Origin: Arabidopsis thaliana
Lineage: Eukaryota; Streptophyta; Magnoliopsida; Brassicales; Brassicaceae
Reading direction: 5' to 3'
Length of the DNA: 64,000 nt
Assembly (NCBI RefSeq): GCF_000001735.4
Contig: NC_003074.8
Location: 13,516,101 to 13,580,100, forward strand
Of this stretch, positions 32,913 through 44,328 are shown piece after piece; position 1 is the stretch's first letter, and the number at the start of each line of letters is the position of its first letter. The notes beneath the pieces are model-generated. The model saw nothing but the letters and a program-made list of their open reading frames with translations. It did not search any database and was not told the origin of the DNA. Made by a program: the position numbers and the translations under genes.

Positions 32913-34145
32913 CTCAGAAAGAAGAAAAACAGAACATGATGTCACATTTCCACCAACATACTCGATCACCAGTAGGAGAGAGGGAAGCAGTCAGCTAAGC
33001 AGTCCATCCAGACACTTACACTCGATCGCAGAGAAGAGGAGGCAGTCCCAACTACAATTCTACTCGATCGTAGAGGCGACCAGGCAGTCCACTTTGCCAG
33101 TCCACCAGTTCTACTCGATTGCAGAGGAGAAGAACCACTCCATCCTGACAGCTGATACACATACTCGATCACAAAGGCCAAGAAGCAGCCCAAACCATTT
33201 TGTCAACCAACCTACTCGACCACCACCTCGACCTTTCTATGTTATTGTCTTTAAGCATGTTGTCTGAGTAGTGATTAGGATTTTTGAGGATGGGATAGAG
33301 TAGTTGTGGATCCCCTGGTCGAATCTGGTTGTTAAGTGTAGATTTATTGAATCCCTTCTGGATTAGTTGTGTTTACTGTTTATTCCTTTCTGATCAACTG
33401 GAATCCGATCCCAGACGTTCCAGCGCCCAGAAGGCGTTTAATGGAACGTTGGCTCTACTAATTCCAGTGATAATTGTCTCTATCCCAAGGGATTGGCCGT
33501 TTAGAGCGGTTATTGGCTTCAACAGTCGGTTCTTATTGCCTGCTTACTAAGATCGCTAATTGGAATTAGGTCAGTGTCTAGCTATGCTTGAGGATTTCTA
33601 TCACTGGAGTGAATTAATTTGTTGTTGAACTTGTTGTCTAGGGATAGTTTAATTGAGATTTGTTACCAAACTGAATTGATTAGGGAGACCACACTATTCG
33701 ATTACCCCATCCTTAGGAGTTTCTCATCCAATTGATTTCTCTATTTATTTACCTGCTTCATTCACTTGCTATTGAATTTTAGTTTTTTCTACTTTCAACC
33801 ATTCTACTCGATCACACCCTGATATTAATAGTGAGACTGTGTGATAGAATAAATTGGTCCATTTCTGCATTTTCACTCTCTGTCATCCTGTTGTACTCGA
33901 TCACAGGGTCCATTCTGGCAGTCGACCCTGCTATCGAGTATATCAGTCATTTCTGTTATTTTTTTTACTGTTTTCTGCATCAACACTAGGACTGTTAGAC
34001 AAACAACCTAATACTGCTTGGCTTGACTTAGCAACTTCTGATCATATCTCATCTGTTTGCATCACACCCATTTGGATTGACACCTAAAATACTACAACGA
34101 CAGGATAGTGTTTTGGGATTAATTGATCTTAAAAACTTACTATCA
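32913..34145 (+). repeat. 5' LTR of element B, truncated and deleted
   Basis: Aligns with the 3' LTR at 39373-40976. Its first about 155 bases are absent, replaced by LTR A ending at 32912. A second gap lies at about 33232: the 3' LTR sequence from about 39692 to 40060 is missing, with TTT at both edges. The deleted piece contains the LTR's TATA box. It ends CTATCA at 34145, followed by the PBS. It carries repeated CTCGATC words (32960-33180). The open frame 32815-33267 is accidental. Confidence 0.85.
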
Positions 34146-34148
34146 ATT

Positions 34149-34161
34149 TGGCGCCGTTGCC
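34149..34161 (+). promoter_or_regulatory. Primer binding site of element B (degenerate)
   Basis: TGGCGCCGTTGCC, the first 13 bases of the tRNA-Asp primer site, three bases after the LTR end. The last bases of the normal 18-base site are replaced (AATTG in place of GGGGA). Confidence 0.8.
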
Positions 34162-34379
34162 AATTGGGTGCTTGTTTGCTATATTTGAGATTTCAGAATT
34201 GTTAAGATCAAGTTCATTTTTGTTATAAGAGATACTAACATTGTTTCTTTTCAGACTTTGTATTTCAGGTACTTAGCAACCAACTTGATTCGTCTGTTAT
34301 AGCCAGGTTGCTACCTGTTGCATGCATACACGGTCATAAGGGAATCAGAACCTCCTATTCAACGATAACATCGACCGTA

Positions 34380-35870
34380 TTGCTCGCCTACTGAGAGAAC
34401 AATCATCAACAGACACAATGGCTGACTTCCTTCACAACCACAACTAGCGTCATGGCATTGTTCCACTTCCAGTATAGAACAACAATTTTGAGATCAAAAG
34501 CAGTCTCATTCCAATGGTGCAGGGGAACAAGTTTCATGGCTTGCCAATGGAGGATCCGCTCGATCATCTAGACGAGTTTGAAAGGCTCTGTAGCCTTTCT
34601 AAAATCAATGGAGTTAGTGAAGATGGTTTCAAGCTTCGCTTGTTTCCATTCTCACTTGGAGACAAAGTCCATCTGTGGGAAAATATGCTACCCCAGGGAT
34701 CAATCACGACCTGGGATGACTGCAAAAAGGGCTTCTTGGCAAGACTCCGGAATGAGATATCCGGATTCACTCAGAAGCAAAATAAAAGCTTCTGTGAAGC
34801 TTGGGAACGCTTTAAGGGTTATCAAACCAAATGCCCTCATCACGGATTTAAGCAATCTTCTCTTCTCAGCGTACTCTATAGAGGCGTCTAGCCTAAGATA
34901 AGGATGCTGCTTGACACCGCTTCAAATGGGAATTTCCTGAAGAAGGATGTTGAAGAAGGGTAGGAGCTAGTTGAAAACTTTGCTCAGTCGGATGGCAATT
35001 ATAATGAAGATTATGACAGAAGCATCCACACCAGTTCTGACTCTGATGACAAGCATCGTAGAGAAATGAAAGCTCTCAATGACAAACTAGACAAAATCCT
35101 CCAAGTGTAGCAGAAACATGTTCACCTCATCTCTAAAGATGAACCATTCCAGGTACAAGAGGGGGAGAATGATCAGTGTGCTGATAGCTATGTTCAGAAT
35201 CAATGTGGCTACAACAAGGGGTACAACAATTACAGACCCAACCCAAATGTGTCATACAGAAGCACCAATATCGCCAACCCTCAGGACCAAGTCTACCCTC
35301 AGCAGCAGCAGAACCAACCCAATCCGTTTGTTCCTTACAACCAAAGTCAAGGGTTCGTTCTAAAGCAGCAGTTTCAAGGAGGATATCAACAACAGCAGTC
35401 ACCACCTGATTTCACACCACATCAACAACAAGCACATGCGCCTCAGAATTCAGACATAATGACTATGATCCAGCAGCTCATTCAAGGACAAGCCACATGA
35501 GCAAAGGAAATCGCTAAGAAGCTAGCTAAATTAAACAACAAAGTCGACCGACAAGGCGTCAAACTTAATAGCAAGTTCGAATCACTAAGCACTAGGATGA
35601 GATATATGGAAGGCATCCTCATTACACCATCTGTTAACAACAACCGAGGCTAGCTTCCAGGGAAAGCAATCCAGAACCCTAAGGAGTACGCCACTGCTCA
35701 CGCCATCACTATCTGCCAAGATCGAGAGCTGCCAACTCGACATGCCTCTACCTCTATCACTAGGGACTGTGAAGTTCAAGAAGGGGAGGATTTTGTTCAG
35801 AATAAAATTCCAACTGAAATAGCAATAGAGGAGCCCATACTCGATCGCAGTACTCGATCCCAAGCTGAAG
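34380..35870 (+). pseudogene. gag region of element B
   Basis: One reading frame, broken by several stop codons, encodes an Athila-type Gag. Visible parts are the conserved capsid-like core (34514-34891: [31 protein letters not shown]), then an Asn/Gln-rich region (35200-35500). Nonsense codons lie at about 34448, 34478, 34889, 34961, 35108, 35498 and 35651; most are one C-to-T or G-to-A step from Gln, Trp or Arg codons. No zinc knuckle is seen, as usual in Athila. A frameshift near 35870 leads to the protease frame. Confidence 0.8.
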
Positions 35871-37013
35871 CAGTATTTTCCTCCACCCTACAAGCCTGCA
35901 CTACCATTTCCAGGGAGATTCAAGAAGAAACTGATAAAGAAGTATGAAGCTCTCTTGGAAAAATAATTGAAGGACCTTGAAATCACAATGCCTCTAGTAG
36001 ACTGTCTTGCGCTAATATCGGACTCACACAAACGTGTGAAGGACATGATTACAGAGAGGATCAAAGAAGTTCAAAGAACGGTGGCGTTAACTCACGAGTG
36101 TAGTGCAATCATCCAATAGAACATTGTTCAAGAAAAGTTGGAAGATCCGGGATCTTTTACTCTACCATGCTCTATTAGGCAACTGGCTTTCAGCAACTGT
36201 CTATGTGATCTAGGAGCTTCAGTCAGCCTAATTCCACTTTCTCTGGTAAGGAAGCTGGGATTTGTCAAATATAAGCCGTGCGACCTATCTTTGATCCTTG
36301 CTGATAGGATCCTAAGAAAACCCTATGGCCTACTAGAAGATATACCTACCAAGATTAATGGAGTAGACGTGCCTAAACACTTTGTGGTGCTTGAGATAGA
36401 TGAAGAACCTAAGGATCCTCTGATCCTAGGAAGACCTTTCTTGGCCTCAGTTGGAGTGGTGATAGACGTCAAAGATGGAAAGATTGATCTCAATCTTGGG
36501 AAGGATATAAGGTTACTGTTTGACATCAACAAAGCTCCAAGAAGATCAACCATAGAGGGACAGACCTCTGGGGTCCAAGGAGTGGTTACAGAAGATGGAT
36601 TTGAGTCTGAAAGCGTTAAGGAACCAAGTTTAACCCCAACACGACCTTCAAGCTCAACCACTCAATCTAGTACGCTCTGTGTAGTTGATTGGCTAGAACT
36701 TAAAAGGAAGTCTGATCTCCAAGAAGAAACCATCCAGAAGCTAGCTTGCACTGTTGAGGAATTTAGGGATAAAGTGAGTCGGATGCAAAGGGAAGCTATT
36801 CAACCTCAACTCGGCATTGAAGCTATATCAAAGAAGAAATTTGTTTCAGAATGGTCTGAAGAAGAACACTACCAACGAGAAATAAAAGAAGCTCACAAGA
36901 AAAGGGCCATTGAGTACTCAATTACAAACTTGTCAAGAGAGCATGCTAAGTCCGATGTTGTATCTGCTAAGGAAGAAGAGAAGATTTCAATTCTTCTCTA
37001 TCACCCTCCTTAA
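35871..37013 (+). pseudogene. Retroviral-type aspartic protease region of element B
   Basis: After a Pro-rich start ([13 protein letters not shown], the conserved Gag-protease linker of Athila), the frame has stops near 35969 and 36117. It is then open from 36138 to 37013. The protease domain shows the active-site motif [11 protein letters not shown] (residues about 22-33 of the open part) and the second motif [12 protein letters not shown]. The domain would cleave the polyprotein. Beyond it come a Ser/Thr-rich linker and a charged tail ending at the stop near 37013. RT should follow but is deleted. Confidence 0.85.
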
Positions 37014-37132
37014 GCCTAATGAATGTGAGAAGTCAAGCTAGAGACTTAAGACAAGCTCACTTGGAAGGAAGTCCCATGTCTATCTTCGTAAATATCTTTA
37101 TTTTTCCTTGTTGTTTTTAATGCATTCTAGTA

Positions 37133-37575
37133 GTGTTTTCAGGAGATAAGTATGAAGAGCTGAATGAAGTGGATTGTGGCTCTGATGGAACAGCTACACT
37201 CGACCACGGAGCAATCAAAGACACTCGACCTTGTTTTGGCTTCTCCACGCCAGGAGATCACTCGACCGCGGTGATGGCCGCAGTAGAAGAGAGAGATCGA
37301 GAATCTACAAAGCGGTGCTGACCGCAGTAGAAGAAGAGAGCACTATACTCGACCATACTCTACAGGGAGGGAATGAAGCTGTGATCGAGTATAGTTTATG
37401 CAAATCACTACTTCTCTATATCCAAAATACACTCGACCGCGGTGCTGGCCGCCACGAAGGAGATGAGGTCGAGTACCCACAGGGCGAAGTAGAGACACAA
37501 CAAGGAGTTTCTTCAATGGACTGGGAGCAATCACAGGCAGCTATTGACGACCAACTCCGCTCCTTCTTCAACTGA
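37133..37575 (+). pseudogene. Remnant of the post-integrase ORF in element B
   Basis: Two overlapping short frames contain the C-terminal part of the ORF seen in element C at 2910-3854. The best match is the last 45 residues, with GAGRHEGDEVEYP and AAIDDQLRSFF near the stop at 37575. The N-terminal domain is lost. CTCGACC words recur in this stretch (37197-37440), as in the element's LTR. Confidence 0.7.
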
Positions 37576-39202
37576 GGTACCACACCCAACCATCATTGTA
37601 TATACCATATTCTGTTTTCGTTTCTTTTAGTGTCTGTTGAACTCTTCTTTAGACTTCTAATACACAAGAGACTTGGTAGTTTAAAGTTTGGGGGAGGATT
37701 CAAGAAGTATTTAACATGTTTGCTAGTGAGTCTTATTTGCATCATTTGAGTCTTAACTTCATCTAAGGCATTGAAAAAACCAAAAAAAAAATTGAAAAAA
37801 TTTCTGAAAATGTATTCCACAAAAAAAGAGTGTTCATATAGTTGCATCACATTTAGGATTGAGTTTAGGATGTTCCATATAGGATTGTCGCATATGCATT
37901 GGGGATTATGATGAGATAGCCTTGTAAGCATTTTGGTTCATCGTTGCTAGTTGTCTGATGCGTAGTCAATGAAATTGAAGTAAAACTGCACCAATGTCTT
38001 GAATGCTCTGCTCGATCACACTGTTATTATCTGATACCATTCTCTATCAATTTGAACCTGAATCTGACTTGCAATTATCATGTCTTAGCATCGAATTTGA
38101 ACTCATGGATACCATAGACATACTTCAGTTTTCTTTAAAACTTTTCACAACCCTTACTAACCCAAGTAGCTGCTTCCATCATTGAAGTAGTTTCCCTTGC
38201 CCTTAGCCTAACCTTTCTTTTGAGCCCTGTAATATATCGTGTGTGATTGTGAGGCCTGTTTCAGGATTGAGCTTGGAAGAAAGTGTTAGGTTTGAGCCGA
38301 CAAGAGTAATGTCTCATGTAGTTCTAGTCCACGTTTTCTGGGCTAAATAGGACTAGGTGGGTGTCTATTCTTGGAGTGGGGATCGAGTATATGAGAAAAA
38401 TAAGAGAGAAAGGAAATGTTGATTTCTTAGGAGAAGGAAGTTGAGAAACAAGTTAGTCTAGTAATGGATTTTGGGGAACTAAAAAAAATAAAAAAATTCT
38501 ATAACAACAGAAGAAAAAATCTAGAAAAGTCTTGATCACAAGAAGATAACAAGAGCCATAGTTGTCAAAGAAAACCAAAGTCCACTAGATCCATCAAGGT
38601 AAAAGAAACTTCTCCTTATAATAAGAGTCAAAGACAAGAAAGAATGGTTTGATCCAAGACAAGAATGAAACAAAAAATGCCTTGAGTGCAAAGGGTAGAA
38701 CGAGGATCATATTTTCGGCTTGAGGGTAGTACTATCTGTTGGTGTATACACTGAATTTCTTATTGGGTAGATGGGATACTATTCTTGTATGCATAGGTTG
38801 GCTCTTACCTTTAGCATTCTCCTAAAGCTCATTCCATTTCTTTTGACAGTCCCCTGTTACTAAACTTGAACCACCAAAAAGGGACCATCTTTGTCTCGTG
38901 CCTTCACCTTAGCCAAATGAGTTCATTGATGATGCATAACTTGATTCACGTTCCTAAACTAATGAATGTTAAAGGGATTGGTAGATTTGAAAGCATGTGT
39001 AGGTCGATTGTAAGAGTGGGATTGAACTATAATAAGGCATGGCTAACGTTTTTGAGTAGAGTTCGATCATATCGCATCCTAGAACTGCCAAATTGGACAT
39101 TGATTTTATCTGATTTATCTAATGCTTTGGTTCTGAATCCCCACCTTCAAACCTCTCATTAAGCTTATGACTACTTTTTTGCTTAAGGGCAAGCAAAGAC
39201 TA
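37576..39202 (+). other. Non-coding 3' region of element B
   Basis: No gene. A polypurine-like tract (AAAGTTTGGGGGAGG) lies at about 37682, and the region is homologous throughout to 1248-2900 of element C in reverse. The small open frames here are not conserved. Confidence 0.7.
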
Positions 39203-39215
39203 AGTTTGGGGGAGT
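39203..39215 (+). other. Polypurine tract of element B
   Basis: AGTTTGGGGGAGT immediately before the TG of the 3' LTR, identical to the tract of element C. Confidence 0.8.
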
Positions 39216-40976
39216 TGACATGTATCACCATTTTGAGTCTAGTTTCATCCATCTTTCATAGCATTCATCATCATTTTTGTACATTTTGCGTCTTTAGTCG
39301 AGTGTAGGACTAGTCTTGCATACATTCTGCATTCTGGAGTTGTTTCAGGTGCTTTGGAGCTATTGGTGCTCAGAAAGAGGAAAAACAGAACAGAAAGTCA
39401 CATTTCCAACAACATACTCGATCACCAGTAGCAGAGAGGGAAGCAGTCAGCTCAGCAGTCCATCCAGACACTTACACTCGATCGCAGAGAAGAGGAGGCA
39501 GTCCCAACTACAATTCTACTCGATCGAAGAGGCGACCAGGCAGTCCACTTTGCCAGTTCACCAGTTCTACTTGATCGCAGAGGAGAAGAACCAGTCCATC
39601 CTGACAGCTGACACACATACTCGATCACAGAGGCCAAGAAGCAGCCCAGACAATTCTGTCAACCAACCTACTCGACCACCACCTCGACCCTTTGATCAAT
39701 CCGCACCCAACCAGACAACCTGAGCAACAGAGAGAGAATAGAAGAGAAGGCCCATTCGAAGCCCATTCGAATCCCATCAGGAAGCCCACTTTGAGCCGAT
39801 ACTCTTGATCACATCGTCCATGGGTCGTTAAGTGGGCTCGAAGCCCGCTTTCTTATCTTAGTATAAATAAGTCTCTAAGGGTTTTGCCCTAAGACATGCA
39901 CTTTGAGAGACACGAATTTCGCACTATTATTCAGCAGCCGCTTTTCATTCCTTCAACTTTGTATTTCGATTTTTCTTCTAAGTTATTCAGATTTTGCTTT
40001 CATTTGCTTGTTCATCTTTGTTTCATTCTCTTTAATATTTTTAGTATGCAATCTTCAATCGTTTCTATGTTATTGTCTTTAAGCATGTTGTCTGAGTTGT
40101 GATTAGGATTTTTGAGGATGGGATAGAGTAGTTGTGGAACCCATGGTCGAATCTGTTGGTTAAGTGTAGATTTATTGAATCCCTTCTGGATTAGTTGTGT
40201 TTACTGCTTATTCCTTTCTGATCAACTGGAATCCGATCCCAGACGTTCCAGCGCTCAGAAGGCGTTTAATGGAACGTTGGATCTACTAATTCCAGTGATA
40301 GTCATCTCTATCCCAAGGGATTGGCCGTTTAGAGCGGTTATTGGCTTTAACAGTCGGTTCTTATTGCATGCTTAGTTAGGGATCGCTAATTGGAATTAGG
40401 TCAGTGTATAGCTATGCTTGAGAATTTCTATCACGGGAGTGAATTAATCTGTTGTTGAACCTGTTGTCAAGTGATAGCTTAATTGAGATTTGTTAACCAA
40501 CTGAATTGATTAGGGATACTACACTATTCGATTACCCCATCCTTAGGAGTTTCTCATCCAATTGATTTCTCTGTTTATTTACCTGCTTCATCCACTTGCT
40601 ATTGAATTTTAGGATTTTTCTGCTTTCAACCATTCTACTCGATCACACCCTTCTACTAACAGTGAGACTGTGTGATAAAGTAAACTGGTCTATTTCTACA
40701 TTTTCACTCTCTCTCATCCTGTTGTACTCGATCATAGGGTCCCTTCTGGCAGTCGACCCTACGATCGAGTATCTCAGTCATTTCTGTGATTTTTTTTACT
40801 GTTTTCTGCATCAACACTAGGACTGTTAGACAAACAACCCAATACTGCTTGGCTTGACTTAGCAACTTCTGATCATATCTCATCTGTTTAAATCACACCC
40901 ATTTGGATTGACACTTAAAATATTACAACGACAAGATAGTGTTTTAGGATTAATTGATCTTAAAAACTTACTATCA
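39216..40976 (+). repeat. 3' LTR of element B (complete)
   Basis: A 1761-bp LTR from TGACATG to CTATCA. It holds repeated CTCGATC words at 39415-39690, a TATA box at 39862 and an R/U5-like part. The flanking five bases after it are CTAAG; the matching left copy is gone with the start of the 5' LTR. The frame 39316-39723 is accidental. Confidence 0.85.
39862..39869 (+). promoter_or_regulatory. TATA box of LTR B
   Basis: TATAAATA in the 3' LTR. The corresponding region is deleted from the 5' LTR (gap at 33232), so the 5' copy has no core promoter. Confidence 0.55.
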
Positions 40977-41901
40977 CTAAGTTCCTTAGCGTCTCTATGG
41001 GAGTCTGGCTGACTGGAAGGTAGTTGACAAGTATGCTTATGGGGTTTGGCAATTGGATTCCTAAATACATCTCGGTTGGAGGGTTTGATGGTGGTAGGAA
41101 AGGCATGGTGTTTTTTTCAAATGAGGAGGTTTAAGACGGATTCGTGTATTCAACTTAGTGTGTTTGACATGAGTTTTAAAGGGGAGAATAACCATCAATG
41201 TAAGTGGTTGGGCGACATTGATGTATATTTAGTGCATAATATTAGTAAGTTTTAAATTAAACAAAATACTGTGTACATCTCATAAATGCGCCGTGTACAT
41301 CTATGAAGTACTCATTACGTTTTCTGACACAAGGTTGAGTTGATGTTTGTTTGTATATAAGGGGAACAATATTGCTTCTTGTATATTGCTATATTAGGGG
41401 GAACGCTATTACTAAAGCACATTTTAAATAAACAAAACAAACTTATTTTATCTGCCAAATGAATTGAGTACGTTGCTTGGGAACCGTGTACGTCTAATAC
41501 AGATATTAATGAGAGTTGATAGAGGTCACTTCTATGGTGTGTTTGACAGGATGTAATTAATCAAGGAGCAAAATTTTCTAGATATGGGTTATACTACGTC
41601 AAATCAATCTTTTTACGTCTTCATTTACTAATTATCTCGTCACTCGCTTGGTTATCTTTCCAGTTTGAAATAAACGATACAAAGTGTACAATAGCTTATA
41701 GCATCTACGTAGATATTTTGTTATTTAATTATTCATATGGGTTGTTTCTTCTTACAGTACTTTGATTTAGTAAGTTTGGAAATTCTTAGAAAGTGTTAAT
41801 TATTAAAAACAAACTTCCATTATTGATAATCAAAGTACAAAGCTCACATATTATTGCATGAAACACTTATAAATATGATAGGATCGTTACGAATGTCAAA
41901 A
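40977..41901. other. Unassigned region between element B and F-box relic
   Basis: Plus-strand reading of the first 180 bases gives a gene-like phrase (WIPKYISVGGFDGGRKGMVFF) interrupted by stops; I cannot assign it. From 41268 on, GTGTAC(G) words begin to appear (41268, 41294, 41488), linking this DNA with the block up to 55 kb. Confidence 0.4.
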
Positions 41902-42548
41902 CTACAGAATCTGGCTAATCTTTTTGGCACACCACCAGATGTTACATTCGTTGCAAAGATTATTAAAGAGTCCCGACACACATCATCGCGCATTCAGGCG
42001 TTCAAATGTCACCACATTCAGGGTACGAAAAGCTTTTAGCGTAGGTGTTTTTTAAAGTATTAACATATTTCTTTATTTCTTCTAAAGCATAATGGTTGCT
42101 TCTGAAGAGCCGAAGGTAAATACCACCCATGTGAGCACTACCGTCAAATATGTAAAAAATTGCGCAGGCAAGGGTTGCAGCGTCGTGCCCTTTGGGCAAT
42201 TCTCTCTAAATGTACGATAGCTCCCTTAATGTCAGACTCATGGGTAACAAGACGCAGTCCTTCACGGTAAATAGCAGTCGGGTTACCAGCCTCTACGCAC
42301 CGTTCGAAGAAGGATCTATATCGACATTTAGAGTTGATGTCATTTGTATCATAGCCAACCGCGTGGAAGTCATCGGGATCGTCGCACATGCTGAAAATAT
42401 TTGCATCTTTCAGGACATCCGATCGGTAGACTATATTTCTTCCATGAGGCTCTTATTTCAACATAGGTCCGAGGTACCACCAACATTTGTGAGCCATTTG
42501 CTTGGCTATCTTCGCTAGCAAATCATCAAGTATATTTGGGTTTGCCAT
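41902..42548 (-). pseudogene. At2g35280-like F-box family relic, copy 2
   Basis: Starts ATG at 42546-42548 (MANPNILDDLLAKIAKQ). A TAA lies at 42453-42455 and a frameshift near 42190. The middle carries the family signature GNPTAIYREGLRLV, resembling the tetratricopeptide-like part of Brassicaceae F-box proteins of the At2g35280 group. The end has a Cys motif (CNECNIWWCAKK) and a stop at 41902-41904. Copy 1 at 43256-43945 is about equally long and clearly homologous. The F-box itself is only weakly recognisable. The family assignment is from memory of motifs, so moderate. Confidence 0.6.
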
Positions 42549-42769
42549 ATTTTGGAATAAGGTGTTTCAAAACAATAAAATTCCAACTCTTAAATAAACA
42601 TCATTGAAGATATGGTTGGGTAAGTTATGGTTGTATTTATTGCAAAGGACGTAAGTGATGATGCAGATTCAGATTGTCAAATCAACGTAATAGTTTTTCG
42701 TATATGATTTGTTTTTGTTCTTATGAGCAACTTCTAATAAAAAATATGCCTAAAAATAGCAGTGTACGT

Positions 42770-42985
42770 AGATGTGTACATTAAAGTGTATCTGTGGCAA
42801 GTGTACGTACATATGTTAATATCCACATTTTTGATGCAAACCAAAGACTTTATCTATTTTATTTGGTAGATGCACGTGTACGTAGATTTTATCAGTGGCA
42901 AGTGTACGTCCATATGTTAATATCCACATTTCTGATGCAAACCAAAGACGTTATCGTTTTATTTGGTAGATGCACATGTACGTCT
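42770..42985 (+). repeat. 101-bp tandem duplication carrying GTACGT motifs
   Basis: A segment with GTGGCAAGTGTACGT at about 42795 recurs at about 42896, an offset of 101 bases, with few differences. Each copy contains two or more GTGTACGTA-type words. It lies upstream of copy 2 (minus strand), in non-coding DNA. Confidence 0.85.
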
Positions 42986-43255
42986 AGCTTTTAATCTCAA
43001 CAATTTACAATTATTATGGAAACTATGACGATTATGACGTACTTAACAAGATTATCATAAAAACCATAACATATCGTATGACTGAAAGACCAAATATCAT
43101 TTGCCTATTAGCGGAATAACTAATCCGGAGAAACATAAACACACCATGCAACCAGAAAATGAAACGAAAATAAATAACATAGTAGAAGCATTAATATAAT
43201 TTGAAACATCACTTAGCGGATAACATACACTAACACATGAAGTAGAATGGAATAA

Positions 43256-43945
43256 CTATAGCATTTGACTAACATGCCTAGCACACGACCAGATGTAACA
43301 GCGGTTGCAAACGGTTTAGAAAGCTCAAGATACCATGTAACAATAGAAGAGGCATGGTAGCATACTAATTCCATGGCTCGTAGGATACCAGAAAGTAGGA
43401 CCATATGTATTGCTGTATGGAGGGTGAAACTTCTTTATTTCCTCGATGAACTCATCACCCAAAACTCGAGTGGCAACCTAGTCCAATGGATAATGGTTGC
43501 GGGTGAAGAGCTGTAGAAACAAGTCGCCCGTATAATCATAATCAGCACATATGATGGCGCATGCAAGTGTTGCATTTGCTCGTTGTGGAGCATGACGCTG
43601 TAAGAGCTTGATGGCTCCATTGATGTTTCATTCATGCGTTAGAACACGAATACCTTCGTAATACACGGCCGTGAGATTGTTAGGTGCAAAACCCCTTAAG
43701 AAAAATGGTCGATGTCGGCCTTCAACAGCGACTCCGGAGGAATTGTGGCCCCCTCCAGCTTGGAAGTCATCGGGATCGCTACACAAGGTGAGAATAATGG
43801 CATCTTTGAGGACATCCGGACGGTAGACAATGTCTCTTCCGCGAGTGTCTGATCGTATTAGTGAACCAAGGTCTGACCAGCATTTGTCAGACATGTTCTT
43901 AGCTATATGCGAGAGTAAATCATTGAAAAGAGTCGGGTTAACCAT
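43256..43945 (-). pseudogene. At2g35280-like F-box family relic, copy 1
   Basis: Starts ATG at 43943-43945 (MVNPTLFNDLLSHIAKN). The frame is open to a TGA at 43628-43630 and, past that, to a TAG near 43478. The family signature NNLTAVYYEGIRVL is intact. The C-terminal Cys motif (CNRCYIWSCARH) precedes the end at 43256-43258. Paralogous to copy 2 and in the same orientation, so a local duplication. Both copies have GTGTACGT words just upstream (44155-44210 here), as does the ULP1 gene beside them. Confidence 0.6.
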
Positions 43946-44328
43946 ATTTGAAATGAGATACTCCGAGATCGTCATTAAGTTTTTCACTTTAATAACCACT
44001 ACTATGGATTTAGTTGGGGCAATTACGGTTGAATTAAATGTCATATATGTGTTGGTCAGCGTTGGATGTCAAATCAATTTATCACCTTAGTTATGTTAGA
44101 AAGTAAATTTAACGTGTATGAGAAATATAGATATATGTGGGAGACATATGTTTTAACGTGTACGTACACAATACATATTGTTTGAGAAGTGTACGATGTG
44201 TACAAGAAGAGAGTGATAACAGAAACTAAATTAAGTTCTTACAAGCTCCAAACTTAAATGTAGTTGCAATCTAAGATAGGTTTGTTCAAAATAATAAGTG
44301 TAAGGTACATATTATTATAGACAGGCGA

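Larger units (their letters stand above)
32913..40976 (+). mobile_element. Athila-lineage element B, internally deleted
   Basis: Structure in plus orientation: partial 5' LTR, tRNA-Asp type PBS, gag and protease pseudogenes, remnant of the post-integrase ORF, non-coding 3' region, polypurine tract and complete 3' LTR. Reverse transcriptase, RNase H and integrase are absent: sequence passes from the post-protease region directly to the block that follows integrase in element C (about 37000-37020). The 5' LTR lost its first ~155 bases where LTR A joins it at 32912/32913 and has an internal deletion of about 370 bp. The element is dead but could descend from a non-autonomous gag-pro type. Confidence 0.8.

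Noticed and set aside
32815-33267. 150-residue open frame across the LTR A/B junction (and its twin at 39316-39723)
   Set aside because: Both lie in LTR sequence; the frame is created by repeated CTCGATC words.
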